A DNA stretch of 64,000 nt from Orbilia blumenaviensis. Taxonomy: Eukaryota; Ascomycota; Orbiliomycetes; Orbiliales; Orbiliaceae. Under the pieces are notes generated by a model, which was not told where the DNA came from, searched no databases, and saw only the letters and a program-made list of their open reading frames with translations. Positions 37,001 to 49,215 of the stretch are shown here, piece after piece. The DNA is taken from positions 1,550,001-1,614,000 of the forward strand of contig JAVHNS010000001.1 of assembly GCA_036872755.1 (NCBI GenBank), written 5' to 3'. Positions within the stretch are counted from its first letter, which is position 1. Each line of letters starts with the position of its first letter. The position numbers and the translations under genes were made by a program.

Positions 37001-40000
37001 ACAGGAGAACACCATCACGCCCGAAAATAACATCAAGAAGACTGTCAGCTTTGATGCTAGTCCCCGCTCCCAAACTGAAAGCCCGAGTAGTGGCGCAGAC
37101 CTGGGCTATATGAGGACTCCTACCAGGCATTCTAGCGCACCAATTTCGTCCCCTGCACCTGAAAATGCGTTAGTGCGCGTACCTTCGCCAGAACCCGAAA
37201 TGGAAGCACCAGAGCCGGTTCAGCCAGAACAAGAGGCTGAGTCTTCGGCTGTCAGAGGAACTGGCGAAAAGGTTGGCGATTATTGGTCTATCCCTACGGT
37301 TGAGAAGCTCAGATCGATGCCACGCGAGAAACTGGCTGCAGTCCCAGATCTTCTTGTTGGACGTAAGAACTTTGGCCAGATTAGGTTCGACCAACCAGTT
37401 GACCTGACAGCGTTTGCCGATGCTCTGGGGGCTATCCTAGGCGGTGTGATTACCTTCGCAGACAGAGTCTGTACTGTCTACCCACCTGGTTGGGACAAGC
37501 CCTCCCCCGGAAAGGGGCTGAATGTTCCGGCAACTATTATGCTCGAGGAGTGCTACCCTACTGACCGTGAACATAAACAGCCTATCAGGGACCCAGAACA
37601 TCCACGCTACCAGTTCCATCTCCGACGACTCAAGAACATTAAGGATACTGAGTTCGTTGACTATCTCGTCCAAGATGGCATTTGGATCTTTAAAGTCCAA
37701 CACTTCACAACCTATGGTTTGCAAGAGGAGGATGATGAGACGGATGGTTACGTGGACGATTCTGTCTATACTGACGCGACCCCGACGAAGCGCTTTGGCT
37801 CAAGTGTCCTGGAGGAATCTAGCTTTGCATCTCCAGCCGACATAACCTTCGAGGACGATAGTATCGCTGATGATACCTTTGATTTCAAGCGTTCCAAAAA
37901 AGCCTCCTCTATGCGCTTCATTGATGAAACCTTAACATCCGACATCGTGGATCCAGCGGACGCTTCAGGGGAATCCGTTGAGGGCTCTGACCTCTCAGAA
38001 GAAGAAGGAGAATCCACCCAAATTCTTCCCCACGAAGATGTCTCCATAGTTGACGAGGATGATGATGATACTCAGCTTGCTCCGATCGCTGAAGACTATC
38101 GCGAAGCTACTCCGGAAGTTAAATTGGGGATTGGCCGCGATTGGACAGATCAACTCAGCCGAACCATTAGTCCAGTCAAGAACAGGGCCCCCCTTGGGTT
38201 CAGAACCTCAATCGCTTCAACAAGAAATCCATTTGGCGATGTTAGCAATGTCGACTTCTCTGAAAGCCTATTCGCTTCTAGGAATCGTGATTTTGAGGTG
38301 TGATTTCCCTTATTCGCCCCTTGCTATTCTGCCTATTGCTCCCCCCCCCCCCCCCCCCCCCCTCCTACACACCCATGCGAATTTTGCATACTGCATGTTT
38401 CTTTCCCTCCTCCCGGTCGTACCTCTCGACTTGTTGTAGCCCCTGATTGTTTTAGTCTTTTATCTCTGTCCTGCGGCATAATTCATGTATTTAGATAAAT
38501 ATTACCCTAACGAAATCCATTTGAAATGAAAAACGACTGGAGAATAATTTGCTAAAATATGGGTTCCTCTGTAGTCACCGTATCGCCCTTCCGTCCGAGT
38601 GTTCTCATCTCCTGTTGTAAGCAGAAACAAGAAGGCTAGCAGTGTGTCTCAATACCAACGCCCGGAGGCATTTGATAGAGAGACACAACAGCCGGACGAT
38701 CGTGAATGGCGACAATGCGTCCGTCCGACTTGGGGGCCAATTAGTGAGGTTATATTTGCCGGGTCTATCGAAGGAGGCCGCTCGAGAGCTTTTGGAGAAA
38801 TAAAATCTTCAAAGACGCACAGAGCGAAGCTACAATACTCTGCCGGGTCTCCCGTAAGTGAAGACGTCACATTTGCCTTTAAAATGCATGAAACTGATAT
38901 AAAGTGGTAGATTACTGCTATAAATTTGCTAGAATTCCAACTAGCAGCCTCCGAGATTACCCAAGACCGCTCCAACATCCCTTTCGCTAGGTTGGATGTG
39001 AATTTAGGATTCGACCAATTCACAAAGGCTAGGTTCGGAACATCATCGCAACAGCAGCACGAAAAGGCTGTGTGGCAACTCGCCTCAATTCTTTTCGATC
39101 CTTTAGAGGATTCGTACCCTGCAGGGGTGAACGAACTCCATGTCAGACTTCACCTCAGAGCAAAGAAAAGGAAACTTGAGCTGTCTAATTTCTTCGAGGA
39201 GCTTGTTGCCGCGGACGTTGCTGCGGACGAGAAGGCAGCCTCGACACCCGAAGCAAGTGCATTAGCTCTCCTAAGTGGACATGACGTCGATGCTGCCGTG
39301 GATCACCTTATTCTTGGGAGCGATTTCCGTCTGGCAACATTAATTCCACTAATTGGCGGTGATAGACAAGCAAGGGAGGATGTGAGGAAGCAACTCGAAT
39401 CTTGGCGGTCATCTGGGGTTCTGGCGGAAATTCCAATCGCCATTCGAGCCCTCTATGAACTCGTAGCCGGAAATGTAGGGTTCTCTGAGGGTGTTAGTGC
39501 TCCAATGGAAGACGCCACCCCTTCATTTTGGATTGGAGAGATGTTTGGTTTTGATTGGCGACGAAATTTTGCCTTGAGGCTGTGGTATGAGAGTTTCGAG
39601 GATCAAGCGCTGGAGGAAGCCGTTCTAGGATATCAGAAGGCATTCAACGCGACGGAGACACAGCACATCCGACACCCCGAACCGTGGTATTGCTCTGAAA
39701 ACAGGCGTGCCCACAAAGCAGGCAACGAGGAGGAGCCAGTTTATGATACTCTGTGGGGTCTTCTCAACATGTACGCGGACGAGAACTACCCACTCGAACG
39801 GGTTCTTCTTCCGCGCAGTTACAGCCCAAACCCATGCGATTTCAGGCTAGCTTGGCAATTGAGAATGATGCTTGCAGAGAAAAACATTCGGGACTTCACG
39901 GAAGATACTATGATGCTTGTCGATGAAGAGGAAACTATGGCAAGCTCTGTCGCGGCAGAGAAGCTAACGCTGGACTTCGCGAACCAGTTGGAAGCTGAGG

Positions 40001-40792
40001 GGCAATGGCACTGGGCGGTCTTCGTGCTTATGCATCTCTCAACCCCGGAAAGGTATGTTGGAGACATCTCGCACGAAATATATATTATGATTGATGGGAT
40101 GAAGCAGACGCTAATGAATATTTGATTACGATAGTCGTGCTTTCACAATCAAGGAAATCCTAGCCAAACACGTTAGCGACCTCACCGCGAATAACGAAAA
40201 ACAGGACTTCATCCTTCATAGGCTGCTTATTCCCTCCGCGTGGGTCTACGAGGCTAAGGCTCTTCAAGCTCGATTCCAGCAAGATCACTTCGAAGAAGTC
40301 GAATGCCTCCTTAGCGCCTCCGCATGGAGCGAAGCTCACAAGACGCTCCTCAACCACGCCGCGCCACTCTGCATCGTGAACGAAGATCTTGAAAGACTCT
40401 ACGGTTTAATTAGCAAATTCACCGACTCCGGCTTGGTAGAAAACTGGACCACCGGTGCTCAGGTCTACCTCGACTTCATTTTCCTCTCCACCATCATGCA
40501 CCATCATCGAACATTCTCCCCAGCCATTCCAAAAATCAAAGGCATCCCTAAACACAACTCAAGAAGGGATGTTGCCAAGAGATTAATGGAGGGATTGCCA
40601 AAGGTAGATATTAGAGAATTCCTGCCAGGTGTGGCAGTTAGGGAGATGAGTCGTGTACTTGCAGACTACGTGCTTAAGAGCCACGATTTGGGGATCGAAG
40701 GTGGAAGAGTACTGGGCCTGCCATTGACGGAGGATCAGGTATTATACAAGGAGCTAACCATCAAGACGAGAGAGGGTATGGTTATGGGATAA
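34050..40792 (+). CDS. NUP145: Nup98-Nup96 nucleoporin precursor (Nup145/Nup189 type)
   Basis: Precursor of two nuclear pore proteins: an N-terminal FG-repeat nucleoporin and a C-terminal scaffold member of the Y (Nup84/Nup107) complex. Seven exons (34050-34170, 34310-34399, 34706-35190, 35244-38297, 38575-38853, 38911-40052, 40135-40792) give 1942 residues. GFG and GLFG repeats fill residues 1-200 and 250-650. A Gle2-binding (GLEBS) segment at about 204-239 includes FQTISFTDPYKNWSLEELRL. The autoproteolytic domain (about 895-1060) begins GDYWSIPTVEKL and ends KVQHFTTYGL; cleavage is expected between Phe1053 and Thr1054. An acidic linker follows, then the Nup96 helical domain with CVRPTWGP and a long alpha-solenoid. 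The FG half is Gln-rich from CAG/CAA codons. Start: first ATG of the FG frame. Confidence 0.95.
38298..38574 (+). other. Intron 4 of NUP145 with a C22 run and an immediate stop
   Basis: Donor GAG|GTGTGA to acceptor CTGTAG|TCA joins the frames. If the intron is kept, translation stops at the TGA one codon after the exon end (GAG GTG TGA). It contains a run of 22 C at 38341-38362. At 277 bases it is among the longer introns here. Confidence 0.7.
38341..38362. repeat. C22 homopolymer
   Basis: Uninterrupted run of 22 C inside a NUP145 intron; the only long C or G run in the window. Confidence 0.93.
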
Positions 40793-41830
40793 ATTGATTT
40801 TAGTACGCGTGGGGGCCGTATACAGCGACCTCTCGGAAGGTGTCGGGAAGTGGATAGGCCTTATTTGTTGGGGGAGTCGGTGACAACTCTATATCTTTCA
40901 CATGCTGCGAGAACCGAGGAATATGTCAACCTCAAAGCCTCTTTTTACGATTTCTGTTTTTTCTCGCTCTGTATTCCTTTCCCGTACACGCCACGTCCCT
41001 TTTGGCCTCTTTGTTTTGTTCAGCTACTCCCTTCTCGGTTTTTATGTTGAAACGGATTGCATTATCGAATCACGCGCCCATACAACTTCTCATGTATATT
41101 AGTAGACAAACCCTAGTTAATGGTAATGGAGCCTGAATTCGAGATCGGGTTTATCAAAAAATTATATTATTTCTATGCATATATGATTACTTGAATGACA
41201 CTTAAAAGAAACACTCGTACCGCTTGAACCTGTCCCTGTCTCCTAGTTGGGTGGGGGCCGAGGTTAAGCTTATAAGAGGGGCACATATAGGCAGATGCTG
41301 AAATCGTTGGGAGATGATATCAGGTGCTCACGCACTGCCTGACTGAAATAGATATAAAGACTAGCTGGGTTACTATTGAAGGGGGAAAGGATTATATGTT
41401 TTTTCTTGATTACTACTAGGTAGAAAGCACTCTGGCGAACAACGTGCAACATTTCACCAACGCCTCACTTTTTTTGTTTTTCCGCCGCCCAGAATGAAAC
41501 GATAAGAAACAAAGACCCGAAACTGAGATACCTGCGCAGAGTAAGAAAGAAATCGGTGCTGGAAGAAAATCGACAAGGTTGAGGAAAGACAAGAAAACGG
41601 GAAGAAAGAAAGAGAATATCCCCATAGAACCACAATATAAACAGCGAAAGAAAAAACTAGAAGACCAGAATTATCTGGGTTGGAAGCGAACTGGGGGAGG
41701 TAGAATCACCATTCCTCAAACGAACCCAACTTAAGAAACAATATTATCCAATAAGGAGGAAAGCGAGAAAAGAACGAGGAGACCACTAAAATGTCACATC
41801 CCGCTCATCCACCAGATCCCGAAGCATTTC
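40793..41830. other. Convergent 3' spacer between NUP145 and the GPAT gene
   Basis: It holds both 3' UTRs. It is T-rich on the left and purine-rich on the right, with no frame of coding character. Confidence 0.6.
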
Positions 41831-44326
41831 CTAAACTGTCTTCTTCCGGCGAATGTTAAGATGGACGGTTGAGTCATCGCTTTCCTCGTCCAACTCTTCG
41901 CTCTCAGACTGACGTCTGCTCCGCTCTTTGCGACGCTCAACAAGTCTCCGGTTGACCTCTTCAAAACTGGATTTCGAGTCAATAGTGCTGAAGGCTTTGA
42001 CACTATACGTTCAGAAAGGTGGGTATTAGCGGTCTAGAAGAGCATATTAAAGGCGATGACATAGTGTTTGAACTTACTGGAATCCTCCAGAACTGTTGCT
42101 CCTGCTTCGTGCTCTGCTAACCGGCCTGGATGCGAATAGTCCAATATTTCCCAAATTTCCAAAACTTTCATTTCTCGGCAGACCGCTAGCTACAGCAACC
42201 GTTGGCGACGGAGCTTTAAGATCCGGAATTACGTTGCTACTATAGTTATCTGTGATCTGGCTTCCACGCCGCGATAGGACTGGCGTATGTGGGTCGTTAT
42301 TGGTCGCAGGTTCAGACTCTGCGTTCCGAAGGAATGGGTCGGCAATAATGCGTTTGTTATCGAAATCGGGGAATAGCTCGGGACCGAAAATATTGATCGT
42401 GTTGGCGACTTCGATAGCCAGCTCTTCTCTCCGTTGACGGAGCTTGATGATAGTATTTGCTGTGCCTGGGTTCAGGGAAAGGAATAGTGGACGGAGCGAC
42501 TTGAAGATATCCATCCCAATTTCACCAATCCGGAGAGCGGCGAATGTGATAGCAGGGAAGAAACAGTATCCGAAAACGACAACGAGCCATAGAGGAACCC
42601 AGTCGGGGAGGATGCCCCATATACGATGGCTATAAGCCCAGTAGGTAAGCAGGAAGGTGTAGAATGAGTACAATGAGGGAGCGAGGGCAAGAGCTACAAG
42701 TAACTTCCAGGAAGCAATAACATCCTTGGCTCTGACCTTCACTGTTGATGCCTCCAAAGCTTCCTTTGCTCGCTTGTGGGAGATATAGCGAGTAGTGACG
42801 AAAACTGGTGCGAAAAGGATTGTACCAGGAAGTGCAGCCAAAGCTAGGATCGAGAGTTTCGCAAAACGGTATAGTAAAGTACCAATGACCTGTACAATTG
42901 AGAATTTGGCGTATTCCACCTGGTGATCTCGAAGACCTAAAATACGGAGATCCTTATTATACCCCAGCACGAGATCTTTGAGCTTCACGATTCTCGGATC
43001 ATCTTTGTAGTGTGTGTATCCTGTGACAAGCCTGCGGTTGAGCTCAACTACATATGGCAGCGGGAGCTTCTTGTTCGTAGGCCTATATAGACGACGAGCG
43101 GCTTGAATGACCATGAGAGTCTCATAATCAGGACTTGTAACAGTAACAGCGACCAAAGCGTTATAGATGACTTCCAAGAGGACCCTAACCGCTTCTCGTC
43201 TCTCACCGTTCCGGTACTGTGTTACAAGTTCTGGGGGGACTTCAATGGGACTACCGAATTCAATGACTGCGCGAGATCTAAACTTGTTCGGATGGAAATA
43301 GTTCATGCCACAAGGAATGATTTTGAGATTACAATCCGGGTTGGCAGCCAAAGCTCCAAGAGCCATGATAGCAACACCAGCTAGTTTTCACATGCAATTA
43401 GCAAGCTTTCGGTAAAGTTAAGGGGCAAAGGCTATAAACTATACCTTTGAGGGGGAGTAGCTCGGTTCGGTCATGGGAGCCACCTTCTGGGAAGATGCCG
43501 ACACATTCGCCTTCGTTGAGTCTCTGGAACACTGCATCATAAACCTCGCTCTGGTCGACCTTGGGAGCAACCTTGTATTTGGTACCCCTTCCAGCTTCGG
43601 ATTTGCCTGTGATTTGCTCATTTGCTTCTTCACCCGGAAATCCTTTCTTCAGTCTAATTTCCTCGTCGCTGATGATTTCGACAATCTCTGCACTGGCGGC
43701 GCTTCCTCCGCTCGGCGGGGTAGGCAGGACCAACAACCCTCCAAGCGATGCCTGAGAAGTAAACTTCGTTCCTTCACCTCGGATAAGGGTTGGATTCTCT
43801 GGGTCTGGGAGGTAGATTCTGCCAGAGGCTGGCTTTGTCATATCCAAGGCACGTGAAACCGGAACGGCGCCAGCGGATCCCGCGAAGAATCCGACGAACT
43901 TGCGGCGCATAGACTTTTCGGCGACAAGGAAGGCAATTCGACGGCCGGCCTCGAGCTTGACGGAACGCATGAGAAGGAGCGGATCGACGAACTAAGCAGC
44001 TAATTTAGTTTATGTCGGCCTTATTACCGAGATTGCGGATTTCTAGGGCATTTAACGGACCTGGTTGGCATGAGGGGCAGCGACGAAGATGATAGGACCC
44101 CGTTTCGGTATACGATAAGCACCACGAGGGTGGACTTCTCTGAAAAATAGATCCACCAGAACTATTCACTCCCATATGTCAGTATGTGGCTCCCCGGGGG
44201 AAAAGGCACATATCAGAAATCATGCTGCAGAGCCAACTTACCAGTGAAGAACCAGATCAAGATGTCATAGCTCCAGGGATTCAACTTCGGGAACTTCGTC
44301 TTTGGTTTCTCTGGTGGGGCCGCCAT
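41831..44326 (-). CDS. SCT1: Glycerol-3-phosphate / dihydroxyacetone-phosphate acyltransferase
   Basis: Endoplasmic reticulum membrane enzyme that acylates glycerol-3-phosphate at sn-1, the first step of phospholipid and triacylglycerol synthesis; it matches the fungal Sct1/Gpt2 family. Five exons (44326-44242, 44161-44061, 43991-43445, 43380-42078, 42002-41831) give 735 residues, close to yeast Sct1 and Gpt2. Acyltransferase motif I, HANQFVD, is at 59-65; FPEGGSHDRTELLPLKAG is at 229-246. A hydrophobic segment near the N-terminus (about 20-30) and two to four membrane segments in the second half (such as LSILALAALPGTILFAPVFV and LWLVVVFGYCFFPAITFAAL) anchor it. The C-terminal 130 residues are Ser/Arg-rich and acidic, a likely phosphoregulated tail as in yeast. 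I cannot tell Sct1 from Gpt2 orthology; filamentous fungi often have one. Intron 2 has a slightly unusual GTCCGT donor. Confidence 0.92.
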
Positions 44327-46704
44327 TTTGGGACGACTGCGATATTTTGTGGCCAACGCCCAAAGCCAATGTCGGTTGTACCCGGTAGGCTCGAAAGCCC
44401 GTGCAGATGATGGATATCGATCCTGTAACTATCGGAGTCCGTATAGTGGGGTTGGGAGTGGGAAGTGGGGTTAAGGTTTGGGCAGACCGGAAGGTTTGAC
44501 GGTTAGGTTGAGTTCAGTTGAGGGCGATGAGGGTGATGTGATATGATATAATGGGCTCTCGTTGATTTGCGAGTGTTCGGTCCAGGCAAGGTTTATAACG
44601 CCCCAAAAGCGTCCCTCAATTGCTTCCCAAGTTTATATCAAGTTAAGTTATCCAAAGCAGCAGGCCACAACCACCAGCATTGAAGTCTCAGCTCTGCTTA
44701 ATTATATTATTAACAAACCGTTGAAATTATTGTCGAACGAAATCTACTCTTGAACAAAACAAAACCCACCAGCAAGGGAAAATAATGGCATTCCAAGCGG
44801 CGATCCGATTAATTTAAAGCCAGACCGAAATGTTCGAAACCGACCGCGGGCAGGTTGACGATGGCAATTTCCGAGGCTCTTCTCTTTCGAAAGCAGAGGT
44901 TTGCTCTGATAACGGAGGAACGTGAAAGTGAACCAACTGGTCTACTCCTTGCCAACTAAGTAGTTAGCTCCAGCTCCCGGATATCGAAATCCGACAGGGA
45001 GCAGGTTTCGTCCCGGCCACTGAACTGCACTAGGTTCTATTCTTGACCACAACCACCGAGGTATCCGTTGGGTGGTTCTTTTTCGCTTTCGACTTTCGAC
45101 TTTCGGAGTTCAGCGATCTCAGAAGGGAAGGCGGTGGGCCTTTTAAGGCGTGAAACCTGAGCTACCTGGGCGGAAAGTGCCTGCTTTTGGAACTCAACAG
45201 AAAAGCAAGAAAGGAAAGAAAATTTTTTCGATTCCAGAATACGATACGAGACGCTATTACGAGATATCTCAAAATATGGTTGTTTGATTACAACTAAGAT
45301 ACGGACCGGGGGAAAGGGGTGGCCGATGCGTGCATATGGGGAGGAGGAGAAATGGATATAGAACATGCACACGACAGTCGACAGCCGACAGCATCCAGCA
45401 TTGGACTGGACATCATCATGCACCATTAATGTTAATGCCGACGTCGTTGATGGAGGCAATACCGTTGAACATGGATATGATAGGTTGACATCCGATTATG
45501 ATCAGACGGCAGGTAAACTGACAGCCTGGGGGGAGAACCATGCATACATACATGATGGGAGGGGCCTGTGACTATGTCATCATCATCGCCGTTCTGGCCA
45601 TGGCCCCGGGCCATGCTGTGCTCCCGCGGATGTATGCAAGACTTCCTTTCTGGACCGATTGTCCATACCGCAAATTAAATGTGCATCAACATGGACGCAA
45701 ATGTGCAAAAGCTAACCCCCACATAAACATGAACAGGTACTCCGTACTCTAGATATGGTGCATGGTACCTGGCTTTCCCATCAGGAAGGTCACCAGCTCG
45801 CAATTTCGTCGGTGCCCAAGCCACAGTTTTGTTTAGTCATCCGCGCCGTTGAACAGACTTGCACATGTCACAGGCATGCCGCTCGAGCTTCCTTCGGGTC
45901 TGTCCTCAACACACAGTCTAAATCTACCACACCCTCAACAACAAACACTCCACTGTGGAATAAGGCACTGAATTAATCTATGTGAGTGCTAGGTAGGTGC
46001 ACATATAGCGACTGCTAACACGTTTCGAGCAGTAATTAGCCTCTATATCATAGTCGATTTTTAACTACTATATTTGTCCGCTGTGCCGGTTTCCTATGTG
46101 ATAATTGTGTTATGCCTGGCGCGAAACTTAACAGAACTTACCAAAAGTTTTGGTTGACAGGACAAGATAACAGATCAAGAGAACATCTAACAGATATCTA
46201 ACGCAAACAGCATCTTGCGCGTGCTTCGCCCCATTTAATGCTATTGCAATAAAAAAATATATATATACTGTTCAGATCCTGTCGTCTTTCCAAAAACAAC
46301 CTTCGTCAGTATACTATCCCAGGTAATCGTGGTAGAATAGTAGGATATTTTCTCAAATAAACCATAGACCTAGACGTGCACCTCTATTACACATTTAGTA
46401 ATATATATACATGGCGATATCAAAATGCGGGCGTCATTTTCACTCTTAGTACATACTTCTTTAATCCTATCTTTTGGAGGACTATCCTCCCAGAAATTCC
46501 AGGGCTCTCCGAGGCCAGAAGTATGGGCCTACACGTGGGTCGGAGAAATAAGTACGCAAAGTCACATCCACTCAAATACGAATTAAGATATAAAGATCAA
46601 TATTGTATACACTATATATGTGTACTAATTAGAAGTCTGTGTGAATTTATAAAGGAGCCCCCAGACGCCCCGATACCGCACCCTCACCCGCCATATGTCT
46701 CTCC
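44327..46704. other. Spacer upstream of GPAT, no supported gene
   Basis: The first 250 bases are the GPAT leader on the minus strand. The rest holds short unrelated frames and an AT-rich tract with TATATATATA at about 46258-46267, 440 bases before the gene at 46705. Confidence 0.5.
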
Positions 46705-47529
46705 ATGGACCCAACCTTAAGCTTTTCAGAAATACGAGAACAAAAGCTCATACCCCGTACCTGCGACGACGTCGGTCCAAAATGGACAACCTGGCGCGCC
46801 ACCGGCCTCATGTCAAGAGAACCCGGCGGATCCCAATACGACACACGATTTGAGGGTTTTATAGAGCATGTATCCCTTGGGTGGTGTATTACATATAATT
46901 TAGCTGAGAACTGGGATGTGGGAAAGAGTAATCGGGGATGGTTGGTACTCAGGAATTGCGATAGCCTAAAGGAACTAACGAGAGATCTCGATACGAAGAC
47001 TATGGGGAGTATAAATGATGAAGAACACAAGGAATTCATTAATATTATCAGACCACCGGTCGAGCATATGTATCAAGGCAAGACTTTAAGGGAAGACTAC
47101 GCTGAGAATATTAAGTTAGCTCGCAGGTTAGTTCTCCGAATTCCCAATAATGTTATTGGCCGTTTCAAATATGCAGGCTAACAAAAGCTCGGATACAGAG
47201 TATTCCTCGCTGGAAGCCACCCTACGCTACGAATAGGTGACAATATAAACGGAGACATCACCACCATGGACATAAATACTATTTGCGGTTCATACGGCCC
47301 GTACGCAAAAGTTCTCAAAGCGGCGAAGAAAGCCGGAGACGAAGAGTTTGCCTGGCCTAATTGGTCTATTATGGCAGACTATGAACCCGAGGACACGTGT
47401 AGGGAGGAAATGGATACACTCACCAAGAAGATGGTTACTACATGTCCTGGGGAGTGGAGCTTTGGTTGTGGGTTTGGAAACGTAAATATGTATCCGGTTT
47501 TCGAGCGCACGGGTATGCAGGAAGCATGA
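46705..47529 (+). CDS. Unrecognised 250-residue protein
   Basis: I do not recognise this family. Read without splicing, a TAA at 47179-47181 splits it, but an intron at 47127-47198 (GTTAGT donor, GCTAAC branch site 16 bases before a CAG acceptor) removes the stop and keeps frame. Exons 46705-47126 and 47199-47529 give 250 residues. Composition is that of a soluble globular protein: MDPTLSFSEIREQ at the start, WTTWRATGLM, WSIMADYEPEDTC near residue 196, and CPGEWSFGCGFGN near the end, with several conserved-looking Trp, Cys and Gly. There is no signal peptide, membrane segment or known domain. It stands alone, with gene-free DNA on the left and an unrelated minus gene on the right. Confidence 0.6.
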
Positions 47530-47993
47530 TGGGTTGACTAGTATAACCTCACTGCCTCTTTTAAACTAAACACACGTTCCCAGGATTATAGCTACTTAGG
47601 CAGACACCTAAGTCGATATCTAGTTCTTTAATAAGGTTACATTTACCATACGAGATCAATGTACTCCTTGTATCGATATACGTATATACCTGAACATCTC
47701 GGGCCCCAACCAGCTATCACTGCAGTCAAACTCGACTGTATACCTAGGTCCTTCTCAAGCTGTACTTATAGTGCCGAGCTACTAGTATAGTCTCCTTACA
47801 AGCAATGCGTTATTACAACAAGAACTAATATTGGAACGGTATTAACATATTATCATCGAAAAATAGTAATTATATGTTGGTATTGTGATTACATACTTTG
47901 GCGGTACCTAGCCTCTGGGTATGCGACACTATCAGTCACTGCACAGCTCTATAGCTTGTTACAAATTTTTTTATTTCATTCTTATTTTTATTG

Positions 47994-48032
<39 letters not shown>

Positions 48033-48097
48033 TCAATATCCTCCACTTTACTTCCCGCTTTCTCCTCCCCATTCAACTCACTCTCTTCTCCTTCCAT
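47530..48097. other. Convergent 3' spacer with A36 run
   Basis: Spacer between two genes of unknown function that face each other. It carries the longest homopolymer of the window at 47994-48029. Confidence 0.6.
47994..48029. repeat. A36 homopolymer
   Basis: Uninterrupted run of 36 A, 65 bases beyond the stop of the minus-strand gene at 48098. On the minus strand it is a T run in the 3' flank. Confidence 0.93.
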
Positions 48098-49215
48098 TTA
48101 CTCAAGTGGCGGTTTTAGCTGTCCCTTAGCATACCTCTCACCTGCAACTTCAACACTCTCGAGGGCAATCTGTTCGAATATCCTCGAATATTCGGCTCTC
48201 TCCTGGGAGAACTCCGGCTTGAGCAGCAAGTAAGCCAAATAACCCCAGTTTCCTTGCGAAGCAGAACTTCTGGTCTCTATTGTCTGTTTATGGAACATAT
48301 GTTAGCATATTGAACGGTCGCCTGGCCAGTTAGCTTATTTTGGGCCTAATAGCTTACCTTCAAGAGTGGAGGGCGAGCATAATCACTTTTTCTTCGTACG
48401 CGACTTGAATTCGAAGGGTTCGTAGGCCCTGTTGACCTCAAGCTCGAACTTCTAGTAAGTGCGACTGCGTCCCGGGCAGTTGCAGTCTATTTACAAAACT
48501 TCCATTAGCATTTCAATTGATGTTAAGATTATATTTGGCATACCTTGAGGGAAGTACAACTGCTAGGATCGCCCATCTTCGGGTTCCTGTCGAAACAGGG
48601 GGCCAAGTCCCTGATTCCACTTACTGAGCTCTCAACGGTCTGGCTTTGCGAGTTTTCTCCCCAAGCCCCCCTATAGGTGATTGGGCAATAATTCCGGCAA
48701 CCTCGGGCGATAAGATTGCCGATTTCTCGAGCTACCTCTTGCCGGCGCTCCATATCCCTCAGCCTCGAACGAAGCCTCGCTGTTTCTTCATCAAGCCGCC
48801 TCGACTTTTCAATGAGCTCCCTTGTCTCTTCGTCAAGTTTCTTGATATCTTTCCCGAGGCAATTTATTCTTCCAGAAAACGGCTCATGACGGTTTATAAA
48901 ATCTTTCTTGTCTGTTGATACTTCTTTTTCTGGTTTCCTTAGAGTTGATAACGGCTTGAGGGTCTCGAAGTTTTTGCCCTCGAGTTTCCGTTCAAGTATC
49001 CCGTCGAGTATCTTGAAGAGTTTTCCAAAACGATCATCTTGTGTTTCCATCTGGGGTTCCCGTACGGAGTCAGGAGGTAATTCTGTATCCATTGGGACAG
49101 TTGACCGGTAGAATGACCCCCATTGCGGTGGGGAGTTCGTGTCATATTGGCCGATTGCAGTTGGCCCCGGGTATTCCCGTAGCAAACCTCGGGGTTGAAA
49201 GGGTTTAGAAGGCAT
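48098..49215 (-). CDS. Unrecognised coiled-coil protein
   Basis: Three exons (49215-48544, 48486-48358, 48283-48098) each end at consensus donors in phase 0 and give 328 residues. No known domain is seen. The N-terminal 60 residues are Pro-rich and probably disordered (MPSKPFQPRGLLREYPGP). Residues 119-168 form a heptad-like charged coiled coil (KKLDEETRELIEKSRRLDEE). A Ser/Arg/Thr-rich linker follows and then a compact C-terminal segment with GNWGYLAYLLLKPEFS and ERAEYSRIFEQIALES. The clean three-exon structure argues that it is a real gene. The role is unknown; scaffold-like or DNA-associated proteins share this layout. Confidence 0.72.

Noticed and set aside
47127..47187. Pseudogene reading of the 46705 gene because of the TAA at 47179
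   Set aside because: A consensus intron with branch site removes the stop and keeps frame.
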